From assembly GCA_034766995.1 (NCBI GenBank), contig CM068322.1:17095745-17159744 (forward strand): a stretch of 64,000 nt of DNA. Reading direction: 5' to 3'. A program made the position numbers and the translations under genes. The stretch comes from Acanthacorydalis orientalis (lineage: Eukaryota > Arthropoda > Insecta > Megaloptera > Corydalidae). The notes under the pieces are model-generated. The model did no database searches. It saw only the letters and a list, made by a program, of their open reading frames with translations, and was not told where the DNA came from. Of this stretch, positions 24,867 to 40,949 are shown one piece after another (position 1 is the first letter of the stretch; every line of letters starts with the position of its first letter).

Positions 24867-25686
24867 TTACACACACAAACGCAAACATTTGTAAATTTAT
24901 TATTTTAGAATTAAGTTCTGGGCACATTTTGTCATAGTTCATCTAGAATAAAATGAATACTATATTCACACATCAATCTTTAATTTTACGCATTTTCTCT
25001 GATCTGCTGCAACTGAAAGACAAATATCATGTTTTGTTTCTAATTGTTTCATAAAGTCATTCATACAATGCTTAAATGTAACGTTTTTAAAAAGAAATCA
25101 ATAAAATTTCCATAGTGGTTCAACACATGATTATTTTATTTTAAATATGAGTGAATTATAAAAATACATTGTAAATAAATATATGGTAGTTTTATTTTCT
25201 TTTTCTTTTACAGAAAAATATTAATATTTAGGTAAGTAACTCTAAAATTCAGTTTAAACAACTAATGGAACATTTTCTATGCAAATTTTTAACTATTATG
25301 ATTTTATAAATAAGTATATACATGTTCATCTTATATATATATATATATAAGTAGAACACATTCATTAAAACACTTTTTAGATCAAGTAACTATTGAAGTG
25401 ATTGTTATTTGCAAACATTTCTTCATGTCATGATCACTACATACACAGTATAATATAAATAGTAGTCAAATAAGATTATATAACAAAATTTATAAATCAA
25501 TCTTATATAACTATATTTACGTGTGTGTGTGTATAAAATATAATATGAAAATATTGTTTTTAAAACGGTTAGGTAATTTTTTAATTTACAAAATACTATC
25601 ATTTACTAATGAATATAAATCAATGTATGTACTTTTTATATATGTAAACAGAATTGCCTCCATGTTTAAATGTTTCTTGTTTTTAG

Positions 25687-27323
<1,637 letters not shown>

Positions 27324-27385
27324 GTTATTTACAAAAAAAAATTAGTATAAATTTTAATTATACCTAAGATTACTTTTTATAATAT

Positions 27386-27456
<71 letters not shown>

Positions 27457-28281
27457 TAAACCTTGTTAAATTGGCAAAATTCGTATTTGAAATAGAATAC
27501 AAATACATTTACTAAAATTGTATTTAAAATTCATATACCATAGATAATGTATGAAAATAAATTGTTACTGTTACCTAAGTTAATAAATTGTAAAATAAAT
27601 GTATAAAGTAATTAATGTCTTGATATGTAAAAATATATTATCATATCTGAGAAATTAAATATAAATAAATTTAAAAACTTTATGGACTAAGTTTATCAAT
27701 AAAATATAATTATTAAAATAATTAAAATATAGAAAACTACAAATTAAAGAATTGTAATTTAAGTTTTTGTAAGAATATTATTAACAAATCTTTATTGTTT
27801 TAGCCATGTAATTAAGTTCTTAATGAAATTTGCTCATTGTTGTCAAATTGAATGATTATATATATATATATATATATATACATATATATAAGTAATTTCA
27901 TAAATTCACAAAATAATGTTAATGAATGTCTTTTTTTAATAAAAAAAATAAATACATGTTTGCATGTTAATTAATATAAATTAGAATAAATAAATTTTTT
28001 AATTGGTAATTAAAAAAATATTTAATGAGAAATAATTGATATTTCATTATTTGACAGATTATGACAGTCAATCCATAGAGTAAAGGTCATTCTATCCACG
28101 TTGTATGCTAAAAACCGTAAATATCAATTATCCCTAGTGTCAGTTACAAAAAGAAAACATATGATGGGCGTTAACAACGAATGTGATAAAGAAAACAAAT
28201 ATTTATTATGAATTAACTAAAATCTATTTATAATTCTATAAATTATTTCAATCGTGTAATGTTTTTGTGTTTATATTAATT
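27324..28281. other. Intergenic spacer
   Basis: 3' flank of ATPase beta copy B with a TA array at 27388-27454 and a smaller one at 27857-27890, then the presumed promoter and leader of the coiled-coil gene. No recognisable core promoter element. Confidence 0.7.
27388..27454. repeat. (TA)n microsatellite
   Basis: About 67 bases of TA repeats, 65 bases after the stop of ATPase beta copy B. Confidence 0.95.
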
Positions 28282-29414
28282 ATGTATTCAATTGATTCTT
28301 CTAAAGACGTCGATGAATATGAATCTCAAAACAGATGTGAACCCTGCTGTCAAACATTTATGGACAGTAAGCCATGTGAGGAATCTGAAACATTGGGAAT
28401 TTTGCGAGAATTTCAAAAACTTTATGAAGATAAACTTAAACAAATCGATGAGCAGCCTGCAAAAAATAAAGCTCAGGTATATTAAAATACATAAAAAATT
28501 ACATTATTTGATAAATAATGCATTAATTGTGGATCAATTGGTCCAATGACCAATGAATTTCAATAACAAACAAGTCGAATCAAAGTAATTAAGAATTAAA
28601 AAAAGTCTGTAAAATGTTAGTTAAAAAATTATAATCCTATTTATATACTATAAAGAAAGTAGTTAATGCAATTTCATTGTGAATGAAATGTTAATAAACT
28701 TGCATATTTATATATCCCCTGTCATCAAATATTTAAATTAATGTGCAATTCATTTTTTCTGATTATCTTTCATTTATATAGATGAAAATCCGTTTACTTC
28801 GAGAATGGGTAAGAGATTTAGAAGAGCAAAACACTATGCTTGTTCAAGTAGTCGAGGAATTAGAACAAGAAGCATCAGAACGTGTAATGCTTTTAGAAGA
28901 AAAACTACATTTATCTTCTAAGGCTGCTTATCAAGCAATGGCATCTATTGAAGTACAGCCTCCAACAGATACAGTTAGTAATATTTATACAAGTATAATT
29001 AAAAGTACATAAAAATTAATTATGTTACATTTTTTTTATAATACTTGATTGATTTTTAAACTGAATTTCTAATTTTTGAATCAGGCAAATGAGCATTTGA
29101 AAGATAGAATAAATTATTTAGAAAATGATGTTAAAGGACTTATGGAAGTTATAAAAAGAATACATCATGAAAATGATTGGAATTTAGATGGAATATTATT
29201 TTATACCATTAGCCGTAATGATATAATGGGATCTGAACATAAAGAGTAAATATTTAAATATTTTATGTTCTTTTAATAACATAATTAAAATAATATATTT
29301 TTTAGGTTGACATGCTGTTCACCAAACAAGGTTTTTATAACTAAACATTTTTATTTTAAGTTTTGTTAGATTTTTGTACAATAAAATAATTTAAATGAAT
29401 AAAATGTGTGCGTG

Positions 29415-29450
<36 letters not shown>

Positions 29451-32400
29451 TATACATACACACAAAATAATTAATAATTGTATATATATTTATAAATATA
29501 GTTTTTTTTTAATAATTTTTTTAGGAATTAGACATTGTTAAGGATGAATTAAAGATGGCACAAAATAGATTACATGAAAAATCCGAAGAATATCAAGTTA
29601 TGTATGATAAATACAATAAATTAGAAAAGGTGTGTTTTGCATATAATGTATATTTGGCTAGTAAAATTTATTTCATAATTTTTTTATAGTCATCAAAAGA
29701 CATGCGTGATGCCCTCACTGCTGAAGTTGCTGATAAACATGATATCATTCGAGCTTTACGTTATGAATATCAGTTATTGGAAGAACAATGTCGGCAGTTA
29801 GATAAACAAGCACAATTCAAGGATGATATTATTAAAGAAATGCGAAAAGAATTACGAGGAGTACGTTCTAAGGTAAATAAAATATTGACTTAAATTTTTA
29901 AGTGTTTAAAAAAAACTGGACAATTTTTTTTATTGATTGCATATTTATGTTTTTTATGAATTTCTTTATTGTATGAAATTACTGTTTCTATTCAAATTAT
30001 ATTTTCTAGTATTTTTTCAAAGAAATAATGATTAAAAATTTTAAAAATTAAATTCTTCAACTTAAATTATTATTTCTATTTACATATATTGATGAAAATA
30101 ATTATAAACATACATATATAATTAGAAAGATTATTATGTAATCTGTTATTATATCAAAAGTGCTTTACAGTCATTGGTTCCAAAGTTTTGAGATGAAGAA
30201 TGGATTATACATATAGAAGTTGGTTTTAATTATTGCATTCTGTTATAGACATTAATAAACACATATTTTTTTATTACCAAATTATATGTAGTGTAATGAA
30301 AAATATTACTTAATATTACTTACTTTGATTGGATTTTTTAAAAATGTATATGAAATAGTAAATAAATAAGGAATTATAATAACTGCATACATATATATGT
30401 ATATATTTATTAATTTAAATTATAATATAAAGATACCAGAGCATTAAGTGCATGTATAGAAGTTAATAGTATTTAAAGTTGTATATATTGAAAATTAAGT
30501 AAATTATAGTTTTTATTAAATGTTGTTCCTTTTTTTAATAGATGAAGGTAAATTTAAACATTTTTGTATATTTTTAATCATTTATAAGAAAGAATATTAA
30601 GTTTCTTTAGCATATAAATTGATTTTATTTTGTATAATTTTTTATTGTTCATCTAGCAACAATTAAATAAACTAGAAGAAATACAAAAAATCCATGAAAT
30701 AGCTCAACAACGTATAAGTGATGCATGGGAAAAATGTAAAAATCTCAAACAAAATAATAAACCAATACTTACAAAAGACGTAAATGAGTATAATGTTATA
30801 ATAGAACAAGAACATAATATATTATATGATTTAAAAAAAGAAATAGATAATTTAGTCAAGGATATGCATTACAAAGAACAACAGGTATCAGAACAAAATG
30901 AAATTATAGACTTTTTAAGTAAAAAAATTATTGAAGCTCAGGGGATTCTAACAGATATTCATCTTAAGTCTAAAAAATATGTAAGTTATTTAATGAAATG
31001 TAACTAGAAAAAATAAATATTAGTTGATAATTATATTATTTTTCAGAAAAAAGATACAGAAAATGCTGTATATAATCATCAAATTTGTGAACAGAAAATA
31101 TTAAAACTCCAAGAATCTCTGAACTGTGTTGGTATAGAAAAAAACATTCACAATGAAAATTTACTTGTAATGCAAAACTACCCAGAAAGTAATATTCAAG
31201 AACATATGTTATTGGGTAATCTAAAAAAAGAAATAAATGTAATGATAGATAATTTAAGAAGTCGTGAATCAAATGTCCATGTACTTGAAAATCTGATGGG
31301 AACTTTAGAAGTAACTTTAATAAATATACAAGATGAATTGACAAGTGTAACTCAAAAAGCAGAAAAATATTTAGAAGACAATGATATAAAGAATGAGAAT
31401 CAATACAGGTTTGAGGAATTACATTCACAGCTAAGAATTAAAGATCATCAAAAAAAAGATATTTGGGACAAATGTTCTGATGAACATAATTTACAAACTG
31501 ATCATCAATGTGATTGTATACAAGAAAATGTAACAGAATTATTAGAAGAAAAAGAACAGACTAATGTACCAAAAGATCAAATGAATCAACAAATACAGGA
31601 TCTTCAAACAACAGTAACACATTTACAAAATGAATTAATTAAATCTCAACAGGAGGTAATTAATATAAAGAACAATTGTATGGAAGATCAACAATTATTG
31701 ACAAATGAAAATACTCAAATTAAAGTAGATTATGAAAAAACTAATAAGAAATTGGAAAACATAACAATAATTTTAAAGAATATGCAACAAACACATGATG
31801 AAATAAATTCTGAAAAGGACCAAAAAATTTTGAAACTTACAAAAATTCTTAAACAATATACAAATGACATTGATTTATATAAAGAACAAATAGAAAATTT
31901 ACAATCAGAGGTAATAAAAAGTAACATTAAGTTTGTAATAAATAAATTGACTTAATATTTAACATAATTGTTTAAGTAAATTTCAAGGATAATTTTTATC
32001 AAAAGTGTATTTTTTATTACTTATAATTAAAATCTACCTAATATTTAATTCTTATCATTTTTGCTATAGCAGTTAGTATTAATGAATATTAATACTCCAA
32101 CACAAAAACTTATTAATGACTTGGAAGAATATCGAATTAAGTTATCAGAATCACAAGTAACTACAGAATGTCTTAAAAATGAATTAAATTATTATTACAA
32201 AAATTTATCAATTCGTGACGAACAGGTAATTATTATTTTATATAATTAAATATTGTTTTGATAAAATTACTTTCTCTCTATGTTTATTTACTTTTCTTAT
32301 TGAATAGTAAAATTTATTAATATTCATTATTTAGAAATATATTTATCATTTTTAAAATTAATCTAGCAATTTCGTAATGAATTATTTTTTACTCTACAAA

Positions 32401-33869
32401 CCACTTACTTTTTTTCTACTCAAAATATTCAATAAATTATTGATTATTTTTTATTGTTGCTCATATACATTTTGATGACAGTGCTTTTTATAGTTCAATA
32501 ACATGCCCAAAATGCCAAGATACAGACAAATCTAGGATGATAGTGTTGTCAAAGAAATCCCCATAAGTGACAAAAATAGTCAATAATAATTTACTGAATA
32601 TTTTTGCTTGGAAAAAATTTTGGTGTGGTTTGTGAGGTGAAAAAATAATTCATTTATGAAAGTAAATTTAACCATAGTAACAGAACTGTTTTGAAATCTG
32701 ATAATATAACTGAACAACTTTATTTTTGCTTTTAAACAAAAAAATATATTAATTTTATTTAACATTATATAAACAGATTTGTATGAAATAAAATCTTTTG
32801 ACAAATATAAATATCTTTTTATGAAACATTCAAAAACAATATTTTTATATTTAAGGCTATTATTTTTTTTAACTAATTATTGTGTTATGTAAATGATTAT
32901 TTTTTATATATTATTTTTAGAATTAAACCTTGGAAAAAATATTTCAAATATTAAAAAAATTTTTTTTTTAGTTAAATTGTATGGAAAATAAATTAAAAAC
33001 TGTAAATAATTGGTTTCATAAACTTCAAAATAAACTAATAAACTTAACTGCAGAATCAGAACATATTGATATAAAAAATATATTTAATGTATTATTATTA
33101 AATGCACAAAATGGATTGGAGAAGTTATTGAAGGAATTTATAATATATGTAATAATGGAATATTTATAGTTACTACATATTTCAAAAATATTAAAATGTA
33201 TGTTTATTATAGCAGAAAGAAGTACTTAAAGTAAATAATAAAGATAAAGAAAATGAAAGTAAAGTAGAAAATTTACAAAAGGAGTTAAATGAACAGCAAA
33301 ATGTAATGGTACAAATTCTAAAAGAAATTAATATAAAAGATCTGGAGTCAGCTACTTATCAATTTAAAGTGAATTCATTACAAAAAGCTTTACATCTAGC
33401 CCAGATAAAAATTATGGAATTGAAAATGGAATCAAAAAAAGGGAAAAAAGATTATGATGAAGATATAATGTCCCAATTACAAGAACACATCAAAGAAATA
33501 TCCAGTCTCAGTGAAAAAAATAATATTCTTGAAAACACTGTACTGCAAATGGAAGTTACAATAAAAGATATACAGAAAAAAATGAGTGCTTGTGTAAGTA
33601 TAAGTGCTATTAAACAATATATTTTTTTATTTGTTTTTATTTTTAAATTATTACTTTTAAAAATACCTTACTATGATTGTGGAATTTCTTATATTTTTTA
33701 GATACTTGAAAAAAATTATACTGAAACTAGCCTACAAGAACATTTGACTAATTTAAAGCAATTAAAGTTAAAATTAGAAAGTACAGAAGAGGAAAATAAA
33801 CAATTAATTGAATCTGATGTATATTTAAAAAGTGAGGTATGCAGTATTTCATGTCAATATGTTTGTATG

Positions 33870-33915
<46 letters not shown>

Positions 33916-34769
33916 CACACACAAAATATATGTTAATATTCCTATTAGAATCAGTTGCTTCAAGAAAAGATAAATGAATTTCACTGTTTGATACAAAAAG
34001 TTACTAAAGAAGAAACTGAAAAAAATACTTCTCTACCATTGTCAGATAATTTTGATGATAAACATTATTTAAATAAGGTATTTATATTTATACATTTCTG
34101 TATTAATAAAAATAATAGATTTATTTTAAACCAAATTCAGTATTTTTATTTTTCTGTTAATTAGTTTAGTTTTATTTTCTTTTTGTTTGTAGCTACCTAA
34201 TGAACAAGAAGTTAAAAAGTGCAAACAAAGAATACATGAATTAGAAAATGCAATTTTGTCAAAAGATACAATTGTGAGTTTTTTGATCATTTAAAAATGA
34301 CTACTTTAATAATTGTTCTATTTTCAACATTTTTTAGATTGAAAATCTACAACAAGCAGTTAGTTTACATCAAAATACTATTTTGGAATTAGAAAAACAA
34401 TCATTTGAAGCCTGTAAAGCTGTAAGTTTATACATTAAATACTATTTGCTTGATAATTATTTGATAAATAAATATAAATGTACATACAAAGGACATTTTA
34501 CATATACATACATATTTATATATATATATGTATATATGTGTGTGTGTGTATGTATTTATATGTATGTGTGACAGTGTGTGCTCTATAATGAACTTATATT
34601 TTTTAACAAATTTTTCTTGTATTTTATAGTAATTAGGACACATTTTCATGTTCTGTTTTAAAAATTATCATTGATTATTGCCTTAGTAGATAATAGTGCA
34701 ATGAAAATACATTTGTTTTTTTTTTAAAAAAAACACCTATATGATAATTTATGTATATGTCTATGTATG

Positions 34770-34827
<58 letters not shown>

Positions 34828-36171
34828 CATAAGTTAACAAATAAATTAAGGATTATTAATATTTGTGTTTATATCTTAATATAAAATGTGTTTTTGGAAT
34901 ACAGTGTATAAAGGTTGTTCAAATATTATGTAGTTTAAGTATTTCTAATAATATTTGTATCAGTTATTTTTCTATTATTGATAAAAGGTAGTCTATAGTA
35001 GATTGTTTTAATACAATGACTCTTCAATTTATTATTTAAAAAAGTGCATATACCTAACATTACAATTGTTTTGTTATTTACAAATTTCATTAATGCTAAA
35101 AACTGTAATATTCATAATTTACATTAATCATTATATATTCATCTGAATAGATCACTTTTTACATGAATAACTTTCGTTTTATTCAGAAGATAATATTTTA
35201 TAGAAGGAACTCCAAAAGCAGACAATAAATAGTCTTCAGGAAGCACTTGTATCTGTTAAAAATCAGTTATCAGATCTACAAGGTAGTACTAGTCATGATG
35301 TAAGCAGCAATTGGGGGTGGCCTGTTAGTGGTGGCCTCAGGTCTAGATCAAACAACAATCGTACTATTCATGATGTTTAAATCATCTCATTTTAATTAAG
35401 TAGTAATTAATTAATACATTGAAAGTGTTCAAAATAGTAATTTTACTAGATGTATAAATAATATATATTTGTTATATTTATCCTAAGCTAAAGTGGAATT
35501 TTACCTATAAAAAAAACAATGTACATTTTTTTTTTAAAAAAAAAACAATTTTATTTTGTGTCTGTATAGTAGGAAAATATATTTTATTTCAAAACAATGT
35601 ATTTAAAAATAAAAAAGTACAGCGGCAGAAATATTTACTTAGATAAGCTTTAAAAGTCATGTTTTATTAATATTTTGTTCTTTGTGAAATATTTTATTAT
35701 TTTTTACACAATATTTTATGCAAAAGGCAGCTAAAATAATTTTATTTAAAATTTATACTTGTTTTGTAGTGAATTTAAAATATTTATGTAGAGATTAATA
35801 TGGAAATCAAAATTTAAATATATTATCTTAGTGAAGATAGTAATTATAATAAAAAAAATATATTTTTTTTTTGTTTTATACTCAAATCAAAATGTCTTCT
35901 AGAAACAGTAGGTTTGTAATATTTTAATAATTTAAAGAACAATTGAACTGTTAAAAAAATACTAATGTATTTTTAAAGTAAAATAATATATTTTCTTTAT
36001 TAATGTTTATTTGATTTGGAAAATTATTATATTATTTATATTATAAGATTTTTTTAATAAATTGGAAATATTACTAAAATATTTGAATAATAAAAACAAA
36101 AATCAAATAGCACAGCTCAAAAATGTTTAAATAACAATAATGTTGGCTTAATATATGTATGTATGTATTTG

Positions 36172-36244
<73 letters not shown>

Positions 36245-37901
36245 ATTAAATGTGAAATTAAAGATTTTTTTTAGAAGTATTTAATATCAAAAAATATCTT
36301 GAAAAAGTTATTGCTCAAAAAGTTGTGTTTGTACAAACTAATTTTATTTTCATAGTTCAATAATGTTTGTTGTTTAACGAATATCTAGATATTTGTATGT
36401 ATTGAATGTTCCACACATTTACTTATAAGAAATACTTGTTAGTGAAAAATTCAAACGATATTTTTTTATCTAAAAAATTTTGAGAATATCTGGTAAATAA
36501 AAAATTATGTTTGAAAGATTAATTATTTCACTAAAATACACCTATTAAGTTAATGACAATGCTTATCATAGATAAAAGACTCTGCTTGAAAAAAGAGATG
36601 CTTGTTATGAATTCTGTAAAACAGTGCCTTTAAAAATTTGTGATAAACTTTCAATCTTGGCTTTTCACTTAATATTTTTTACTGTTTAAATTACATATAA
36701 GTACCTTAAAATTGATTTATTTATTTTTCTTTTTATACTATATTATTTTTAAATTTTAGTAACTAATTAACACATCATATTGTAATATGTATGATTATTA
36801 TTTAAATTGTAGTGAGTAGTTATTAACTTTGGTTGTGATTTGTGGTTGTGCTTGTTCCTAAAACTGTACTAATTATATCAATACTTTTTTTTTAAAAAAG
36901 TCTAATTATCAATTATATGTTTGTAAAACTAAAATGTTACGTTTTATGAAATGTTTGTAAATAAAATGTTTAATATGGATTGAAATTTGTGTGTTTTATA
37001 TTGATATATAAAGTTAAAACTATATTTTTGGAGTAAAAAGGTAAGAAAATATTTAAATAGAAAATAATGAACGATTAATATAAAAATTATATTACAGGTA
37101 ACTGATCAAGACACTTATATAAATACTTTACAATGTGATTTAGACTGCACTTATGAACTATATAATGGATCATGTTCTGAAGTAATTATATTTTTAAATT
37201 TGTTTATTTACAATTGATTCATCAAAATCATTTAATTTAAATTACAGATTTTAGACTTGTTGAAGATGATTATACATTTACAAGATGACAATTTAAATAA
37301 AGAAGTTACAATTTTGTATTTAGAAGAATGTTTATCTACATTAGAAAAACAACATTATATTTTACAAAACAATACTACATTATCTTTGGTATTGCATATA
37401 AAATAAATAATTTTAAAAGAAATCTGCATATCAATTAATTGTTTTTATCATATTGTTTAATTTATTAAGTACTTATATTTCAGAATTTGTGCTTTTTTTT
37501 GAAAAATATATTTCTTATTTTTAATTTATGATTTTTAAAATAATTATATTATTTTTAAAAATATCATTGTTTTGATATTGCAATATTTCTTTATTTAAAT
37601 AATACATTTGTTTACAGGAAATGTTAGAAAATCAAATACATCAAACGGAAATTATTAATAAAGAATTAAATATTCAGGTAGTTAATTTTATTAAAGTTAT
37701 CATTTAATAAATATATTTTATAATTAAACACAAACAAATTTCGTTTAAAATACATTTGTTTCAGAATGAATATAATATCAAACAGCTACAAGAAGATAAT
37801 ATAATAAAACAAAATGTTATAGAAGAATTACAACAATACCAGAGTTGTAGTAAGGTATATTATTTAATTGTTAAAAATGTTACTTCAACAAAAATGTAAC
37901 A

Positions 37902-37954
<53 letters not shown>

Positions 37955-40156
37955 GTGTGTATAATTTTAAAATAATTCTACATTAGAAATCAAAACTATT
38001 TTTAAAAATATTTTTAATCTTTAGGAATTAATTAATTATTTGCAAATATCAGTAAACTCTTTAGAAACAAATTCTAAAGAAACAACAACAAAAATTAGTC
38101 AAAAAGATTTGTCAATCAAACAATTAGAAACTTCTAATATGAAATTGAGAAAAATTAAGGTAATCCAATTGTTATAAAAATTAAGCAAGTTAAATAGTTA
38201 ATCAATAATTCAAGTTATGTTTCTTGTCCTTGAAGTGACTATTTGAATATCTTCCACTACCTGTTTTGTCTGTCGACATCTTCAGGTGGATAGTACTTCA
38301 GAGTATCTACCTGAAGATGTTGATAGATGAAACTAGTAGTGGAAAATATTCAAACAGCGACTTCAAAGACAAGAAACATAACTTCAAATCTAGGTCCATA
38401 AGTATGAAACAAATTACAATGATCAATAATTATTAATCTAGTTAAAATATTTTTATGACATGAAAACTGTTTATTACACTGACAACAATATCCTTTTTGT
38501 TACGTATAATTTATTTATCTTTTTATGTATAAAAAATAATTCTATCATAAAATTTTCATAAAACAATTTTTATTTTTCATGTAGGCCACCTCCTTGCAAC
38601 GCTGCTCTCCCCTACCTGCTACACTACAAGTAGCTTGTTAACTATTCCTGATCATCAATGATTGGTTGATATTGCATGGTCTCTGTTTTAATTGATTGGC
38701 ATCAATCACATGTATGTAGCTCTCTCACAGTGTACAATGAAAGAGGTATATATAATTTCAATATAAAACTGATGACATTTATTCAAAATATCGTATTCAC
38801 TGAAGCTTTAGAGTAAAAAATTTACACATTTTAACATTGTATTTAATTTTTATGAACTTTTCCAATAAAAATTTGACAACTTACATTTTACGCAGATTAT
38901 TTGTGCGTATAATTTGTTAATTTCTGTTATTTGTTAGAGAAGAGCGGCAGGTAAAACCCCTCTAGGGATCAGCAAGCGTAGCAAGTAGTGGGCAGAGTCC
39001 CATGGTATTATAAAAAATGTTTGTCGTATATTTTCTACTCAATATTTATGAATTTTCGAAAAAGAATAGTTCAAATGTATTTTAATAAACCAGCAGTCAT
39101 ATTTAGACAAGCCCATATTCATATTACTGGCTTTTTAAGCATAATTAATTGATCAAAAATAATCAAATTTGAAATGATATCTTTATATCAAAAGATATCA
39201 TTTTCATATAATTTTAGAAGATTCTAACTTGAATGTTTTTATCGAATAACTTAATTTTTTAAATGCCATGGCACTTCGATGTTAAATACAATTAAATTTT
39301 AGTTCACAAGCTATTAATAACAAAATACAATATTATTTATAAATGTATTGTAGGAAAATTATGAAACTATCCTCAGTGAAATAATTAACGAACTTTTAAA
39401 AATTCAGGAAGATATGAAACATTTGCAATATTTAATGGTATGGTCAATATTTATATTATTATATGAGTATAAATTTTACACATATTTATGTATTTAGGAA
39501 CAAGATCAAGTAGTTAAATTATTAAAAGAAAAAAATAAAAAATTAACTACTTCATGTACTATACTTTGTAATAATTATAATGATTTATTAAAAAAACATT
39601 TTATCACTGAAGTAAAAATAATTCAAGAAAATGAGTTGAATCTTTTATATTGTTTTGTTATTGATGAACTTCAACAAGACTTACAGGATAAAAATAAAAA
39701 GGTATCTATTTTATAATTGTAAACAATAAAGTATATTCTTTTATTATCAATTTTTAATGTGTATAACAAATTATTACAATAATTTCAGCTTAATGATTTT
39801 AAAGAAATAGCCAGTAGCATTGAAGTAAAATATATTGAAATTGAAGACAAATTAAATATTGCTCATGAAAATGAACAACAGGTTAGAAAGCAATTAAAGC
39901 TAAATGAAGAAAAATTCTTAGTAGAAATTAATACTTATAAGACAGATATTGCAAATAAAGAGAATGAATTGATAAAAATGAAGAAGTATGTAGATGAAAC
40001 AAATAAACAACTATTGTTTTCAATTAACAAAATTTCTTTGGTTGGAGAAGAAGTTAAACAGTATATGCATAATTTGGAAACATTGAAATCTGAGGTAATT
40101 GTTACCTGTATGTGTTTATATACATTTGTATGTGTATGTAAGTATATATATATCTA

Positions 40157-40240
<84 letters not shown>

Positions 40241-40884
40241 TAGATATATATTTATATATATATATGTATGTATGTGTGTGTGAGTGCGTACGTGCGTGCA
40301 TGCGTGCGTTACAACCACATTCATATACTGTTATTTTACAGAATAAGCAGTTAAAAGTACAAATTAATGAGTTTAAAGAAAATTGTAAATCATTAGAAAC
40401 TTTTAAACAATTATTGTCAGAACAACTTCAGAATTATTTGTATGAAATATATATTTTGCAGTACTCTAAAAATCAATTAGAAAATACAAATTCAGTAATT
40501 ATTAACAAACTAAATAATTTAAAATCAGCTTACCATTCTCAAACAAATGATAATAAATCAAAAACTGAATTAACAAAAAATTTAGAACTAGAATTAAATG
40601 AAATAGTATCAAGTAGAAATGAATTATGTGTGGAATCTAAAAATGTTATTAAAAATATTCGATCTTGGATGCTTGAACAACAAGTTATTTTCAAGAGCTT
40701 AACTACTAAAATTGATGACTTGAATATATTATTAAATAATTTAATACAAGATAAACAGTAAGTATATGTTTAATATTTTTTTTATTTTACAATAATTTTA
40801 ATATATATTATGTTGATAACAATAGAAAAATTATTAAAACATTACTTGTTATCATATTAAAATATCTGTTTTACGTTTAAAATA

Positions 40885-40949
<65 letters not shown>

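Larger units (their letters stand above)
23051..25686. other. Spacer between the two ATPase beta bodies
   Basis: Contains the 3' UTR of copy A (AATAAA near 23279), a GC-richer islet at 24515-24640, and a long TA array at 24769-24861. A tiny candidate exon occurs at 25215-25232: TTTTACAG, then 18 bases, then GTAAGT. I found no exon for the cytoplasmic N-terminus of copy B. Confidence 0.7.

Noticed and set aside
25521..25686. Upstream in-frame extension of ATPase beta copy B (MFKCFLFLG and beyond)
   Set aside because: The TTTTTAG acceptor at 25680-25686 and the exact match in phase to copy A place the exon start at 25687. The upstream residues do not resemble a beta N-terminus.
31036..31428. 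Antisense ORF of 130 codons inside the coiled-coil gene
   Set aside because: It is a shadow of the strongly coding plus strand, with no promoter, splice or family evidence.
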